A stretch of DNA of 64,000 nucleotides, taken from the NCBI RefSeq assembly GCF_003046475.1, contig NZ_PZZZ01000001.1:372001-436000 (forward strand), written 5' to 3'. The DNA comes from Mycoplana dimorpha (GTDB lineage: Bacteria; Pseudomonadota; Alphaproteobacteria; Rhizobiales; Rhizobiaceae). A model generated the notes under the pieces. That model saw nothing but the letters and a program-made list of their open reading frames with translations, did no database searches and had not been told where the DNA came from. Both the position numbers and the translations under genes were made by a program. Shown one piece after another: positions 33,636 to 43,603 of the stretch. Within the stretch, counting starts at the first letter, position 1; each line of letters opens with the position of its first letter.

Positions 33636-35777
33636 CTATCGGCCCATGCGAAGATCGTGGACGATGTCGGCGTTCTGGCCAAGCCGGGTCTTGTAGACCT
33701 GGTAGTTCTCCATCACCCGCTGCACGTAGGCGCGCGTCTCCGAAAACGGAATGCGCTCGACCCAGTCCACCACCTCGTCGATCGTCTTGCCGCGCGGATC
33801 CCCGTAGCGGGCGATCCACTCGTCTACGCGCCGCGGCCCGGCATTGTAAGCGATGAAGGTCAGGACATAGGACCCCTCGAACGCGTCGATCTGCTCTCCA
33901 AGGAAATGCGAGCCGAGCGTCGCGTTGTAGGCCGCGTCGCTCGTCAGTCGGTCCGGGGAATAGGCAAGCCCGTAGCGCTTGGCCACGCCCTGCGCCGTTC
34001 CCGGCAACAGTTGCAGCAGCCCCCTGGCGTTGGCCGGCGATATGGCGGCCGGGTTGAAGGCGCTCTCCTGCCGGGCGATCGCATAGGCCAGCGCCTTGCC
34101 GGAGCCGGTGATATTGGCGCTGGCGGGGATGACGCCGACCGGGAAGGCGAGGGCGGCGACATCGATGCCGCGCCCGAAGGCGATCTTGCCGACCTGCAGC
34201 GAAAGCTGGTGGTCGCCGGCGTCCTCGGCAAGGGCCGCAAGCAGCGCCAGTTCGCCCGGGCTCTGCAGTTCCTCCGCGAGCGCGCGGTAGAGGCTGGCCG
34301 CCCGCCAGCCGTGGCCGGCAGCGGAAAGCCTGGCGATCGCCTGCACCGCTTCGCGGGAGTAGAAGCGTTGCCGCTCCTCGGGCGAAGGCCGCGGATAGGC
34401 GACGTTCAGCGTCGTCCGGCCGATCCGGGCGGCGGCGAGTTGGCCGTAATAGGTTCCGCCGAAATTGGCGGCCTTCTCGTAATATTCGCGCGCCTGCGGG
34501 CCGCCGCCAGCTTCGGCAGCGCGCCCAAGCCAATACCAGGCGCGCGAGACCGCGAGCGGACGGTTCGAGACCTGCAGGATGCGGTTGAAGTGCGCTGCCG
34601 CCGATTTCGGGGCATCGAGGCCGCGCAGCGCATACCAGCCGGCATGGAATTCCGCCTCCACCACGTCGGTTTCGCTTCGGGCGGCATGGGCGGCGGCGAG
34701 GCGATAGGCCGCCTTGTAGTTGCCCTTGTCGGCAAGACCGCGGCTGGCGATGCGCTGCTCCACCCACCAGGCGGCGGCGGTGAAGCCGTCTGCTTCCTTC
34801 GGCAGGCCGCGGGAGAGAAGCTGGGCGGCGAGTTCATAGTCGTCGGCCCGGTTGGCCAGTTCGGCTCGGAGGAACGCATAGGCCGGGTCCTTGCGCCAGG
34901 ACGAATCAACGGCCTTCACCAGCGCATCGGCATTCTTCGCCTTGCCGATCACCGCCGCCCAGGCGCGCTGCAGCGACTGCGCCCTGGCGAGTTCGCCGAA
35001 GCGCTCGGCCTGCTGCGCTCGATCGCGATAGAGCAGCATCTCCATCCGCCGGCGATGGTCGTCGGGCGTGAGGAGGGCTCCGAACTCGGCGAGGACCTTC
35101 GTCTCGATGTCCTTGTCGAGGATCTCGCCGTACCAGAACGGCCGCAGCGTTCCCGCGGCCGCGGCGCTGTCGCCGGTGGCAAGCCGGGCGCGGGCCAGCA
35201 AAATTGCTCCGTCCACTGTTTCAGCGCGCGTCGTTCCGAAGGCTGCAAGCACGTTGGGGGCAGAAGGGTTCTCGCGTGCCATGGCGCGTTCCGAATTGGC
35301 CCGCAGTACCTTCAGCCCCGGCCAGCCCCTCAGGACCTTCTGTGCCGTTGCGATCTCGTAGGAGGGCACGCCCGGCTGGCCGGAGACGGCGATCGCCCAG
35401 GTCAGGACGCGGCGATCGAGGCTGTCGGGCGGCATGGCGTCGCGGATCCTCAGCGCCTGCGCCGGATCCTTCCCGGACAGGGCGTCGAGGCCACTGGCAA
35501 GGCTGGCAGATGCCGGAGCAGGGGCGGTCGGCCCGGGTGTGGTCGGGAAAGGGGTGGTCGGGGCGGGCGTGGTCGGGACAGGGCCGGCCTCGCCGCGGTC
35601 GCTGGGGAAGGGGATGGCCTCGGTGCCCGGGCGCGCCGGCATGCCGGCCGCATAGCCCAGTGGCTTGAAGCGCGGCAACGGCACCTGTCCGTCAGGAAGC
35701 GATGTGGCGAGCGTCGCCGGAGCGATGCTGCACGCAGCCACCACCGAAATCACAGCCAGGCGTCTGTTTGTGGTCAT
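33636..35777 (-). CDS. Soluble lytic murein transglycosylase (Slt70-like)
   Basis: A 713-residue periplasmic enzyme. The signal peptide (MTTNRRLAVISVVAACSIAP) is followed by a Pro/Thr-rich linker with repeated PTTP units, then a long alpha-superhelical region and a C-terminal SLT domain with the catalytic glutamate in AIARQESAFNPAAISPANAR and GLLQLLPGTAQ. It cleaves glycan strands to 1,6-anhydro-muropeptides in cell-wall turnover. The start at 35777 lacks a good ribosome-binding site. An ATG 11 codons earlier (35810) has GGAG close before it and is a fair alternative. Confidence 0.9.
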   Translation of the reverse strand: MTTNRRLAVISVVAACSIAPATLATSLPDGQVPLPRFKPLGYAAGMPARPGTEAIPFPSDRGEAGPVPTTPAPTTPFPTTPGPTAPAPASASLASGLDALSGKDPAQALRIRDAMPPDSLDRRVLTWAIAVSGQPGVPSYEIATAQKVLRGWPGLKVLRANSERAMARENPSAPNVLAAFGTTRAETVDGAILLARARLATGDSAAAAGTLRPFWYGEILDKDIETKVLAEFGALLTPDDHRRRMEMLLYRDRAQQAERFGELARAQSLQRAWAAVIGKAKNADALVKAVDSSWRKDPAYAFLRAELANRADDYELAAQLLSRGLPKEADGFTAAAWWVEQRIASRGLADKGNYKAAYRLAAAHAARSETDVVEAEFHAGWYALRGLDAPKSAAAHFNRILQVSNRPLAVSRAWYWLGRAAEAGGGPQAREYYEKAANFGGTYYGQLAAARIGRTTLNVAYPRPSPEERQRFYSREAVQAIARLSAAGHGWRAASLYRALAEELQSPGELALLAALAEDAGDHQLSLQVGKIAFGRGIDVAALAFPVGVIPASANITGSGKALAYAIARQESAFNPAAISPANARGLLQLLPGTAQGVAKRYGLAYSPDRLTSDAAYNATLGSHFLGEQIDAFEGSYVLTFIAYNAGPRRVDEWIARYGDPRGKTIDEVVDWVERIPFSETRAYVQRVMENYQVYKTRLGQNADIVHDLRMGR

Positions 35778-36073
35778 GAAGCGATCGGCCCGTCGATTGT
35801 CCCCAAGCATGGCGCTCCGAAACCATGTGGACCGATTAACGGATCGTTGTGTTAACGAAGCGTTACCGGTCACTGTCAGCCCTGTGCAGGCGACACCGTT
35901 CGGGAGGCTTTCGCCTGCCGGACAGGATGTCACCAAATGGGTCGACAAGCACGAAAACGCTACCTCCGCCGCTTGCCGGGCGACCGCCACATGATTATGG
36001 TGCGCCAGTTTCTAACCATGGAATACGGCCAAAGATGGGTTCCGCCCGAACCGCTGGCCTCCAGGAGTTCTCT

Positions 36074-36958
36074 ATGTTCCAGGGGTCCTTACCCGCCCTC
36101 GTCACCCCTTTTACCGAAGGTGGTGCGGTCGACGAGACCGCATTCGCCGAGCATGTCCAATGGCAGATCGCCGAGGGTAGCCACGGGCTGGTGCCGGTCG
36201 GGACGACCGGCGAATCCCCCACGCTTTCGCATGACGAACACAAGCGCGTGATCGAACTGTGCATCGAGGTTGCCGCCGGCCGCGTGCCGGTGATCGCCGG
36301 CGCCGGTTCGAACAATACCCGCGAAGCGATCGAACTGGCGCAGTACGCCGAAAAGGCTGGGGCCGACGCGATCCTGGTGGTGACGCCCTACTACAACAAG
36401 CCGACGCAGAAGGGCCTCTTCGCCCACTTCGCGGCAATCGCCGAGAGCGTCAAGCTGCCGATCGTCATCTACAACATTCCCGGTCGTTCGGTGATCGACA
36501 TGACGCCGGAAACCATGGGGGCGCTCGCCAAGACCTATCCGACGATCGTCGGTGTCAAGGATGCGACCGGCAGGATCGAGCGGGTCTCCGAGCAGCGCAT
36601 CGCCTGCGGCAGGAAGTTCATCCAACTGTCCGGCGAGGATGCTACGGCACTGGGTTTCAACGCCCATGGCGGCGTCGGCTGCATTTCGGTGACCGCCAAC
36701 GTCGCCCCGCGGCTTTGCGCCGAGTTCCAGATGGCGACCCTGGCCGGCAATTACGCCGCGGCCCTGGAATACCAGGACCGGCTGATGCCGCTGCACAAGG
36801 CGATCTTCATGGAGCCGGGGGTTTGCGGGGCGAAATACGCGCTGAACCGGGTGCGCGGCATGAACCGCACCGTCCGTTCGCCGCTGCTTTCGACGCTCGA
36901 GCCGGCCACCGAGGCAGCACTCGACGCGGCACTCCGGCACGCCGGCTTGCTGGACTGA
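36074..36958 (+). CDS. dapA: 4-hydroxy-tetrahydrodipicolinate synthase
   Basis: A 294-residue TIM-barrel aldolase that condenses pyruvate with aspartate semialdehyde in lysine and diaminopimelate synthesis. Markers are [12 protein letters not shown], the YYNKPTQKG segment with the catalytic Tyr, and the Schiff-base lysine in [10 protein letters not shown]. The ATG at 36074 follows AGGAG. The longer open frame upstream overlaps the divergent transglycosylase promoter and is not used. It is followed eight bases later by smpB, as in other rhizobia. Confidence 0.96.
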   Translation: MFQGSLPALVTPFTEGGAVDETAFAEHVQWQIAEGSHGLVPVGTTGESPTLSHDEHKRVIELCIEVAAGRVPVIAGAGSNNTREAIELAQYAEKAGADAILVVTPYYNKPTQKGLFAHFAAIAESVKLPIVIYNIPGRSVIDMTPETMGALAKTYPTIVGVKDATGRIERVSEQRIACGRKFIQLSGEDATALGFNAHGGVGCISVTANVAPRLCAEFQMATLAGNYAAALEYQDRLMPLHKAIFMEPGVCGAKYALNRVRGMNRTVRSPLLSTLEPATEAALDAALRHAGLLD

Positions 36959-36966
36959 GGTACGCA

Positions 36967-37446
36967 ATGGCAACCAAGGCCAGGCCGACGACGGTCAAGA
37001 AGATCGTGGCGGAGAACCGCAAGGCCCGCTTCAACTACGAGATCGTGGACACCTACGAGGCCGGTCTGGTGCTGACCGGCACCGAGGTGAAGTCGCTGCG
37101 CGAGGGCAAGGCCAACATTGCCGAATCCTACGCCTCGGACGAGGGCGGCGAGATCTGGCTGATCAATTCCTATCTGCCGGAATACCTGCAGGCCAACCGC
37201 TTCAACCACGAGACGCGGCGGCGTCGCAAGCTGCTGTTGTCCAAGCGCGAGATGCACCGGCTGCAGAACGCGGTCAACCGCGAGGGCATGACGCTGGTGC
37301 CGCTGAAGATCTATTTCAACGATCGCGGCCGCGCCAAGCTGGAACTGGCGCTTGCCAAGGGCAAGAAGCTTCACGACAAGCGCGAGACCGCCAAGGAACG
37401 CGACTGGAACCGCCAGAAGAGCCGGCTGCTAAAGGATCGCGGATAA
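36967..37446 (+). CDS. smpB: SsrA-binding protein SmpB
   Basis: A 159-residue RNA-binding protein that partners tmRNA in rescue of stalled ribosomes. Family features are [34 protein letters not shown], the [15 protein letters not shown] basic region and the C-terminal tail [17 protein letters not shown] that enters the mRNA channel. Length is normal. It probably shares a transcript with dapA, eight bases upstream. Confidence 0.97.
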   Translation: MATKARPTTVKKIVAENRKARFNYEIVDTYEAGLVLTGTEVKSLREGKANIAESYASDEGGEIWLINSYLPEYLQANRFNHETRRRRKLLLSKREMHRLQNAVNREGMTLVPLKIYFNDRGRAKLELALAKGKKLHDKRETAKERDWNRQKSRLLKDRG

Positions 37447-37500
37447 TTGCCCGCCACGCTTTCCCGGCGGGGCTGGTCGTCGCAGGCATAGGTGGGGGCT

Positions 37501-37532
37501 TCTGCGTATCTGCCTCTCTGCGTATCTGCCTC
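37501..37532 (+). repeat. Two tandem copies of a 16-bp unit
   Basis: TCTGCGTATCTGCCTC occurs twice in a row (37501-37516, 37517-37532) in the gap after smpB. No coding frame uses it. Confidence 0.9.
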
Positions 37533-37688
37533 TGACCATGGCGGAGAGGGGACTTGGCGGCGCCGATCGCGTCTTGCCACGGATAACGATGCCGGCGCCA
37601 GCTGAACCATTGCAGTCGACTCGATCCCGACGGGACCGACACATTTTTCCCTGATTATCAACGACGCCGCAGGCCTGCCGCGGCGGTC

Positions 37689-38093
37689 TCAGAACTGGCG
37701 ATAGAGCATCGTGATCAGCGACTGCTGCGGGGTGTCCGCCGCTTGCGCCAGATCGGCAGTGGCGCTGCTCGGGGCGGCACCTTCGGGCGCCATCAGCGAC
37801 GACAGCAGCGCCGACAGCTCGGTGCTCTCCATCGCAAGCCGCGCCGGCGAAGGCCGTGACGCGGGCTCGATTGCTTGCGCCGGGACCGGTCCACCGGATG
37901 GCAGGCCGCTCGGGCCATAGAGAAAGCCGAAGCCACCGTCATCGACCGGTTCGGCAACCGAGGGCAACGGCTGGGCCGGCGTCAGCGCGGCGAGCGCGGC
38001 GGCTGCCGCCGCCGTCCGCTCGCGGCTGGGCTGGGCGCGGCCGGCCGCAACCTGGTGCGCGGTCGCGCTGATGTTCGATACTGCACTCAACAT
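37689..38093 (-). CDS. Hypothetical Ala/Pro-rich protein
   Basis: A 134-residue protein of low complexity (runs of Ala and Pro, SRERTAAAAAALAALTPAQP) with a more ordered C-terminus (MESTELSALLSSLMAPE to QQSLITMLYRQF). It has no signal peptide or membrane segment. Start is uncertain: the ATG at 38093 is chosen, with GAGGAG 13 bases upstream, a little far; a GTG start further up is possible. No family is recognised. The non-repetitive ends and upstream site make it a likely but unproven gene. Confidence 0.5.
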   Translation of the reverse strand: MLSAVSNISATAHQVAAGRAQPSRERTAAAAAALAALTPAQPLPSVAEPVDDGGFGFLYGPSGLPSGGPVPAQAIEPASRPSPARLAMESTELSALLSSLMAPEGAAPSSATADLAQAADTPQQSLITMLYRQF

Positions 38094-38212
38094 CGGCTGG
38101 GGTTTTCTCCTCGACAGGCCCGTCGTTACCACGAGCGAATTGAGAAACCCTGAGCAGAAACGGTCGAATTTTATGCAATATCACTGGGCGCCGGATGGCA
38201 GCGGTCAGGTCC

Positions 38213-38791
38213 TCAGGTCGCCACGTCGTCGGCGGAGTGTTCGGCCGGCCTCGCCGGCCGCTCGGAGGGATCGCGGCCGATCTCGGCCTTTAAGGTGACG
38301 AGGTCGATGAAGTAGTCGGACTGGCGGCGCAGGTCGTCGGCGATCATCGGCGGCTGCGTGGCCATCGTGGATACGACCGAGACCTTGCGGCCCTTGCGCT
38401 GCAGCGCCTCCACCAGCGTGGTGAAGTCGCCGTCGCCGGAAAAGATCACCAGATGATCGACCACCTCCGACTGTTCCATGGCATCGATTGCCAGTTCGAT
38501 GTCCATGTTGCCCTTGATCTTGCGGCGGCCGAGCGAGTCGGTGAACTCCTTGGCCGGCTTGGTCACCACCTTGTATCCGTTGTAGTCGAGCCAGTCGATC
38601 AGCGGGCGGATCGAGGAGTATTCCTGGTCCTCGATCAGCGCGGTGTAGTAGTAGGCCCGCAGCAGGTAGCCACGTTTCTGGAAGGCCTTCAGCAGCTTCC
38701 GGTAGTCGATGTCGAAGCCTAGCGTGCGCGAGGCGGCATAGAGATTGGCGCCGTCGATGAATAATGCGATCTTTTCGCGGGGATCAAACAT
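38213..38791 (-). CDS. NYN-domain (LabA/DUF88-like) protein
   Basis: A 192-residue PIN-like nuclease-fold protein. The acidic pocket residues are visible in ALFIDGANLY (Asp near residue 13), KGNMDIELAIDAM and IFSGDGDFTTLVEAL. NYN proteins are thought to act on RNA, and LabA itself is tied to circadian output in cyanobacteria. GAGGA lies about ten bases before the ATG at 38791. The C-terminal 20 residues are Pro/Ala-rich and probably disordered. It is divergent from rpoZ by 329 bp. The role here is unknown. Confidence 0.87.
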   Translation of the reverse strand: MFDPREKIALFIDGANLYAASRTLGFDIDYRKLLKAFQKRGYLLRAYYYTALIEDQEYSSIRPLIDWLDYNGYKVVTKPAKEFTDSLGRRKIKGNMDIELAIDAMEQSEVVDHLVIFSGDGDFTTLVEALQRKGRKVSVVSTMATQPPMIADDLRRQSDYFIDLVTLKAEIGRDPSERPARPAEHSADDVAT

Positions 38792-39120
38792 TCGGGCGTA
38801 TCCTCTTTTACGCAAGCACTTGAAAAATCTCGTCCAGTCCGAAGGGGGAAGCAGGCCCGGATCGTAAACATTACGAGGCGATCATATAATCATATACGGC
38901 ATTTAGGTCAGGGCCCACAATTTTCCAACCAAACCGCGGTTGAAAGCGGCGAAATTGTGGTGACACTCATTGCTTGTGCCGGCCCGTGCCGCGCCCGCCC
39001 ATGAACGGACGGGATTCGAGGCGGGCGGTGGGTGCTGGGCAAGGAAAAACTTGAATTTGCGGCCCATTGATTGTATCGGGCATGCAAACTCCTGATATTT
39101 TCGACCGCAAAGGACAGGCA
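38792..39120. other. Divergent control region between NYN gene and rpoZ
   Basis: No gene is supported in these 329 bp. An AT-rich patch at about 38881-38900 (atcatataatcatatacgg) is the clearest promoter-like part. Confidence 0.45.
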
Positions 39121-39522
39121 ATGGCCCGTGTCACCGTTGAAGACTGCATCGACAAGGTCGAGAACCGCTTCGAACTGGTTCTCCTCGCAAGTCACCGTGC
39201 GCGCCTCATCTCGCAGGGCGCTTCCATCACTGTCGATCGCGACAACGACAAGAACCCGGTCGTCGCCCTTCGGGAGATCGCCGACGAAACGCTTTCGCCG
39301 GGCGACCTGAAGGAAGACCTGATCCATTCGCTGCAGAAGCACGTCGAAGTCGACGAGCCCGAGCCCGATGCCGCAGCCCTCGCTTCCGACGAGGCCGGCT
39401 TTTCCGTTGCGGAGGACGAGGACGAGCAGCCGGAGGTCGTCACCTTCGACCGCATGTCGGAAGAGGAACTGCTCGCCGGCATCGAGGGCCTTGTCGCCCC
39501 GGAGAAGAGCGACGATTATTGA
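39121..39522 (+). CDS. rpoZ: RNA polymerase omega subunit
   Basis: A 133-residue omega subunit that stabilises RNA polymerase and forms part of a ppGpp site. The N-terminal core [20 protein letters not shown] with [11 protein letters not shown] and [13 protein letters not shown] is standard. The acidic C-terminal extension ([13 protein letters not shown] onward) is typical of alphaproteobacteria. AAAGGACAG precedes the ATG. It has its own terminator and lies just upstream of the (p)ppGpp synthetase gene, as in many bacteria. Confidence 0.97.
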   Translation: MARVTVEDCIDKVENRFELVLLASHRARLISQGASITVDRDNDKNPVVALREIADETLSPGDLKEDLIHSLQKHVEVDEPEPDAAALASDEAGFSVAEDEDEQPEVVTFDRMSEEELLAGIEGLVAPEKSDDY

Positions 39523-39558
39523 TGGCGGACTGACCATCTCCTATATGATGTGAAGCAC

Positions 39559-39590
39559 AGTGCGCCGTCCCACGATCGGCGCACTTTTTC
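39559..39590 (+). terminator. Intrinsic terminator after rpoZ
   Basis: AGTGCGCCG pairs with CGGCGCACT (39559-39567 / 39577-39585) and a T-run follows directly. Confidence 0.9.
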
Positions 39591-39704
39591 GTTGCTGCGC
39601 GGGTTCGCGAAGTCGCCGCCGATTTCGGCCTTGCGCAAGGTCAATGTGGTACTGCGTCCCTGACGTCCGGCCGGATGCACGGGGACGGTGGGAGCTGTAA
39701 CCGG

Positions 39705-41927
39705 ATGATGCGCCAATATGAACTCGTCGAGCGGGTTCAGCAGTACAAGCCCGATGCCAACGAGGCCCTTTTGAACAAGGCCTACGTCTATGCCATGCAG
39801 AAGCACGGGCAGCAGAAGCGCGCGAGCGGCGATCCCTACATCTCCCACCCGCTCGAGGTGGCCGCCATCCTGACCGACATGAAGCTCGACGAGTCGACGA
39901 TTGCGGTGGCGCTGCTCCACGACACGATCGAGGACACGACGGCGACCCGCGCCGAGATCGATGAGCTCTTCGGCGAGGACATCGGCCGGCTCGTCGAGGG
40001 GCTGACCAAGATCAAGAAGCTGGACCTGGTCACCAAGAAGGCCAAGCAGGCGGAAAACCTGCGCAAGCTGCTGCTGGCGATTTCCGACGACGTGCGCGTG
40101 CTGCTCGTCAAGCTCGCCGACCGTCTCCACAACATGCGCACGCTCGACCACATGTCGGCTGAGAAGAAGGCGCGCATATCCGAGGAGACGATGGACATCT
40201 ATGCGCCGCTGGCCGGGCGCATGGGCATGCAGGACATGCGCGAGGAACTCGAGGACCTGGCCTTCCGGCACATCAATCCCGAGGCCTATGAAACGGTGAC
40301 GCGGCGGCTTGCGGAGATGTCGCAGCGCAACGAGGGCCTGATCCGCAAGATCGAGGCCGAACTCGGCGAACTGCTGGTGGCCCACGGCCTGCCGACGGCG
40401 GTCGTCAGGGGGCGGCAGAAGAAGCCCTATTCGGTCTTCCGCAAGATGCAGTCGAAGTCGCTGTCCTTTGAGCAGCTGTCGGACGTCTATGCGTTCCGCA
40501 TTCTCGTCGACGACGCGCCGGCCTGCTATCGCGCCCTTGGCATCGTGCACACGCGCTGGCGCGTCGTGCCGGGCCGTTTCAAGGACTATATCTCGACCCC
40601 GAAGCAGAACGATTACCAGTCGATCCACACCACGATCATCGGCCCGTCGCGCCAGCGCATCGAACTGCAGATCCGCACCAGGCGCATGCATGAGATCGCC
40701 GAGTACGGCATCGCGGCGCATGCGCTCTACAAGGACGGGGAGTCGAACGGGAACGGCGAGAAGTCGCCGCCGTCCAACGCCTACGCGCTGCTGCGCCGTA
40801 CGATCGAATCGCTCGCAGAGGGTGACAATCCGGAGGAATTCCTCGAGCACACCAAGCTGGAACTCTTCCAGGACCAGGTGTTCTGCTTCACCCCGAAAGG
40901 GCAACTCATCGCGCTGCCGCGCGGCGCGACCCCGATCGATTTCGCCTACGCCGTCCACACCAATATCGGCGACACCTGCGTCGGCGCCAAGATCAACGGG
41001 CGGATCATGCCGCTGGTCACCCGGTTGAACAACGGCGACGAGGTGGAGATCATCCGCTCCGGCATCCAGGTGCCGCCGCCCGCCTGGGAAGAGATCGTCG
41101 TGACCGGCAAGGCGCGGGCGGCGATCCGTCGCGCCACCCGCGCGGCCGTGCGCAAGCAGTATTCCGGGCTCGGCTACCGCATCCTCGAGCGCACCTTCGA
41201 CCGGGCCGGCAAGTCGTTCTCGCGCGACGCGCTGAAGCCGGTTCTGCACCGGCTCGGCCATAAGGACGTCGAGGATTCGATCGCCGCGGTCGGCCGCGGC
41301 GAACTCTCCTCCCTCGACGTGCTGCGGGCGGTGTTCCCTGACCACCAGGACGAACGCGTCACCGTCAAGCCCAGCCAGGAGGAAGGCTGGTTCCCGATGC
41401 GCAGCGCCGCCGGCATGGTCTTCAAGCTGCCGGGCACGTCGAAGGCGCAGCTCAATGCGGCGATGGGCTCCGGCCCCGAAGCGCTGCCAATTCGCGGGCT
41501 GTCCGGAAAGGCCGAGGTGCATTTCTCCGAAGGCGGCGCGGTGCCCGGGGACCGCATCGTAGGCATCATGGAGAAGGACAAGGGGATCACCATCTATCCG
41601 ATCCAATCGCCGTCGCTGCAGAAGTTCGACGACGAGCCGGAAAGGTGGATCGACGTGCGCTGGGACCTTGACGAGGCCAACAACACGCGCTTCATGGCCC
41701 GCATCATCGTCAATGAGTTGAACGAGCCGGGTTCGCTTGCCGAAGTGACGCAGGTCCTTGCCACCGGCGACGTCAACATCCGCGCGCTGACGATGAACCG
41801 CGTCGCAGCCGACTTCACCGAGGTGCAGATGGACCTCGAAGTCTGGGATCTGCGGCAGCTGAACCAGATCATCAGCCAGCTGAAGGAACTGCACTGCGTC
41901 TCGACCGTGTCGCGCGTCTTCACCTGA
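39705..41927 (+). CDS. rsh: Bifunctional (p)ppGpp synthetase/hydrolase (RelA/SpoT homologue)
   Basis: A 740-residue stringent-response enzyme. The N-terminal HD hydrolase domain shows YISHPLEVAAIL and LLHDTIEDT, so the metal ligands are present. The synthetase domain shows GRQKKPYSVFRKM, YAFRILVDD and DYISTPKQNDYQSIHTT. TGS (FCFTPKGQLIALPRGATPID) and C-terminal ACT domains follow. It makes and degrades the alarmone in amino-acid or carbon starvation and in rhizobia affects symbiosis. The first of two adjacent ATGs is chosen, with GGAG ten bases before it. The long open frame on the opposite strand is a codon-bias artefact. Confidence 0.96.
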   Translation: MMRQYELVERVQQYKPDANEALLNKAYVYAMQKHGQQKRASGDPYISHPLEVAAILTDMKLDESTIAVALLHDTIEDTTATRAEIDELFGEDIGRLVEGLTKIKKLDLVTKKAKQAENLRKLLLAISDDVRVLLVKLADRLHNMRTLDHMSAEKKARISEETMDIYAPLAGRMGMQDMREELEDLAFRHINPEAYETVTRRLAEMSQRNEGLIRKIEAELGELLVAHGLPTAVVRGRQKKPYSVFRKMQSKSLSFEQLSDVYAFRILVDDAPACYRALGIVHTRWRVVPGRFKDYISTPKQNDYQSIHTTIIGPSRQRIELQIRTRRMHEIAEYGIAAHALYKDGESNGNGEKSPPSNAYALLRRTIESLAEGDNPEEFLEHTKLELFQDQVFCFTPKGQLIALPRGATPIDFAYAVHTNIGDTCVGAKINGRIMPLVTRLNNGDEVEIIRSGIQVPPPAWEEIVVTGKARAAIRRATRAAVRKQYSGLGYRILERTFDRAGKSFSRDALKPVLHRLGHKDVEDSIAAVGRGELSSLDVLRAVFPDHQDERVTVKPSQEEGWFPMRSAAGMVFKLPGTSKAQLNAAMGSGPEALPIRGLSGKAEVHFSEGGAVPGDRIVGIMEKDKGITIYPIQSPSLQKFDDEPERWIDVRWDLDEANNTRFMARIIVNELNEPGSLAEVTQVLATGDVNIRALTMNRVAADFTEVQMDLEVWDLRQLNQIISQLKELHCVSTVSRVFT

Positions 41928-42075
41928 GGCAGAGCTCGGGCGGCGTGCATAGATGCCTGTTTCCTGGTCGGTCGGCATGCGCCTCCTGCATGGCTGAGCT
42001 TCGGTCCTGAGGCTGGTTGCCCCGGGCGGTCCTGCCTATCTTGGGGTGGGAGGTTCAACCGAAAGAGTTTTGCCG

Positions 42076-42231
42076 ATGCTGAAGCAGATCAAGAATTTCG
42101 TCCGCGCCCTGCGCATTCCGACCGACGCCGAGCGTGAAGAGGCCTATCTGAACGGCGCCGTCAGCGGCATCGATCTCGAATATCGCCAGCGCCAGATCGA
42201 TCGCGGCCAGTTCCACAAGCGCTATTACTGA
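42076..42231 (+). CDS. DUF3563-like small protein
   Basis: A 51-residue protein (MLKQIKNFVRALRIPTDAER, ending RGQFHKRYY) with the EAYLNGAVSGIDLEYRQRQID core of DUF3563 proteins, which are common in proteobacteria and of unknown function. It has a basic amphipathic N-terminal helix that could lie on a membrane. The ATG at 42076 has GAAAGAG upstream. The longer frame (MGGSTERVLP) adds ten residues without support. It stands between rsh and the convergent cation exchanger gene. Confidence 0.82.
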   Translation: MLKQIKNFVRALRIPTDAEREEAYLNGAVSGIDLEYRQRQIDRGQFHKRYY

Positions 42232-42295
42232 GGCTGCGCTGCTCCGCGGCGCACCGGCCGTCTTTCCATTCAGCGATGCGCCCGGCGGGCCTGCA

Positions 42296-43444
42296 TCAAG
42301 ACGGGGCCGCAGGCGGCAGGACAAACAGCGTGAATGCGAAAATTGCATAGAGCGCCAGCGCCATGACGCCGACATACCAGGCGCCGTGCCCGCCATTGGA
42401 TAAGAGGGCAGCGGCGAGCGTAGCGACAATCATCATGGTGACCGCGCCCCGCCAGAACTGGAGCGTCATGGGCTCCGGACCGACGAAGTAGCTGACGAGC
42501 ACCAGTATCGGCGCGACAAAGAGGGCAATCTGCGCGGCACTGCCCAGTGCGATCCCGACACTGAGATCTAGGCGGTCGGCACGGGCTGCCGAAAACGCGG
42601 TGGTCATCTCTGCAGCCGCCCCCACCAGCGCGACCACGATGAAGCCCACAAAAGCCGGGGTCATCCCGAGATGTTCTGCGGCGACTTGGACCGAACCGAC
42701 GAATATCTCGCTGACCAATGCCACCAGCAGCGTGACGACCAGCAATACGATGATCGCCGGACCAAGCGGCCATGTCTTTTCGTGGTCATCGGCGTGGCTG
42801 ACGCTGGCGAAGAGCTCTCGGTGTGTCCTCAACGAAAACAACATGCCGAGCGCATAGACGACGACGAGCAGGATCGCCAATCCCAGGCTGAGCTTCTGCG
42901 AGACCTCGAGTGCGGGTGGGTGATCCACTTCGCTGATCAGCGAGGGGACCAGAACCGCGATCGTTGCAAGGAACAGCAGGCAGGCCTGGAAACGTGCGTT
43001 GATCCTGTTGAATTCCTGAATGTGATGCTTGAGCCCTCCGAGCAGGAATGCCCCTCCCAGCATGAACAGGGTGTTGGTGACAATGGCCCCGGCCAACGAT
43101 GCCTTCACCAGTAGATATTGCCCGGCCTGCAAAGCAGCTAGCGAAATTACGAGTTCGGTCAGGTTTCCAAGGGTGGCATTGAGCAGGCCGCCGACGGCGT
43201 CTCCGGTCTTGGCGGCAACCGCTTCGGTTGCGCGGCTCAGGAGGGCGGCCAGGGGTATGATCGCCACGACCGAAAGCAGGAACAGCAGCGTGTGCGCATC
43301 GGGGGAAGTCCGTTCCAGCACAAGGACGACAGGCACGAAAACGATGAGCGCGATCACAGGTGTCTGATGCACTTCGTCCACAAGGGCTCTTCCCATGGTG
43401 AACGACGTGGGCGCGACCGAAGGCCCTTGCTCAGGATTCCCCAT
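42296..43444 (-). CDS. Calcium/proton exchanger (CaCA/Cax family)
   Basis: A 382-residue antiporter with about 11 membrane segments. Both alpha-repeat signatures are present: NATLGNLTELVISLAAL (about residues 86-102) and FIVVALVGAAAEMTTAF (about 265-281), each with the acidic residue that binds the cation. It should export Ca2+ in exchange for H+. The start at 43444 (MGNPEQG) has GGAGAAA close upstream. The frame's 25-codon extension lacks support. It is divergent from the DUF2062 gene. Confidence 0.92.
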   Translation of the reverse strand: MGNPEQGPSVAPTSFTMGRALVDEVHQTPVIALIVFVPVVLVLERTSPDAHTLLFLLSVVAIIPLAALLSRATEAVAAKTGDAVGGLLNATLGNLTELVISLAALQAGQYLLVKASLAGAIVTNTLFMLGGAFLLGGLKHHIQEFNRINARFQACLLFLATIAVLVPSLISEVDHPPALEVSQKLSLGLAILLVVVYALGMLFSLRTHRELFASVSHADDHEKTWPLGPAIIVLLVVTLLVALVSEIFVGSVQVAAEHLGMTPAFVGFIVVALVGAAAEMTTAFSAARADRLDLSVGIALGSAAQIALFVAPILVLVSYFVGPEPMTLQFWRGAVTMMIVATLAAALLSNGGHGAWYVGVMALALYAIFAFTLFVLPPAAPS

Positions 43445-43603
43445 GCGCTTTCTCCGGGATCGGGGCGCCCCATGACGAAACGTACCACTCTTGCGGATGG
43501 CTGTCGCGGCCCGCGCCATGTCGGGACAAGCGGAAATGTCACGGAAACCAAGCGCCAGCGCTGGCCGACCGAAAAATTATTCCGGTTTGCCGGGAGATGC
43601 GCT

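Noticed and set aside
36259-37446. A fused dapA-smpB alternative frame of 395 codons
   Set aside because: It is merely the smpB frame left open through dapA. The smpB ATG at 36967 gives the normal protein.
37501-37532. Tandem 16-bp repeat as an origin or attachment site
   Set aside because: There are only two copies, with no AT-rich region, integrase gene or replication gene nearby.
39516-41978. An 820-codon open frame on the minus strand
   Set aside because: It is antisense to rsh. The product lacks recognisable motifs and is rich in repeated RLV/DDH patterns typical of shadows.
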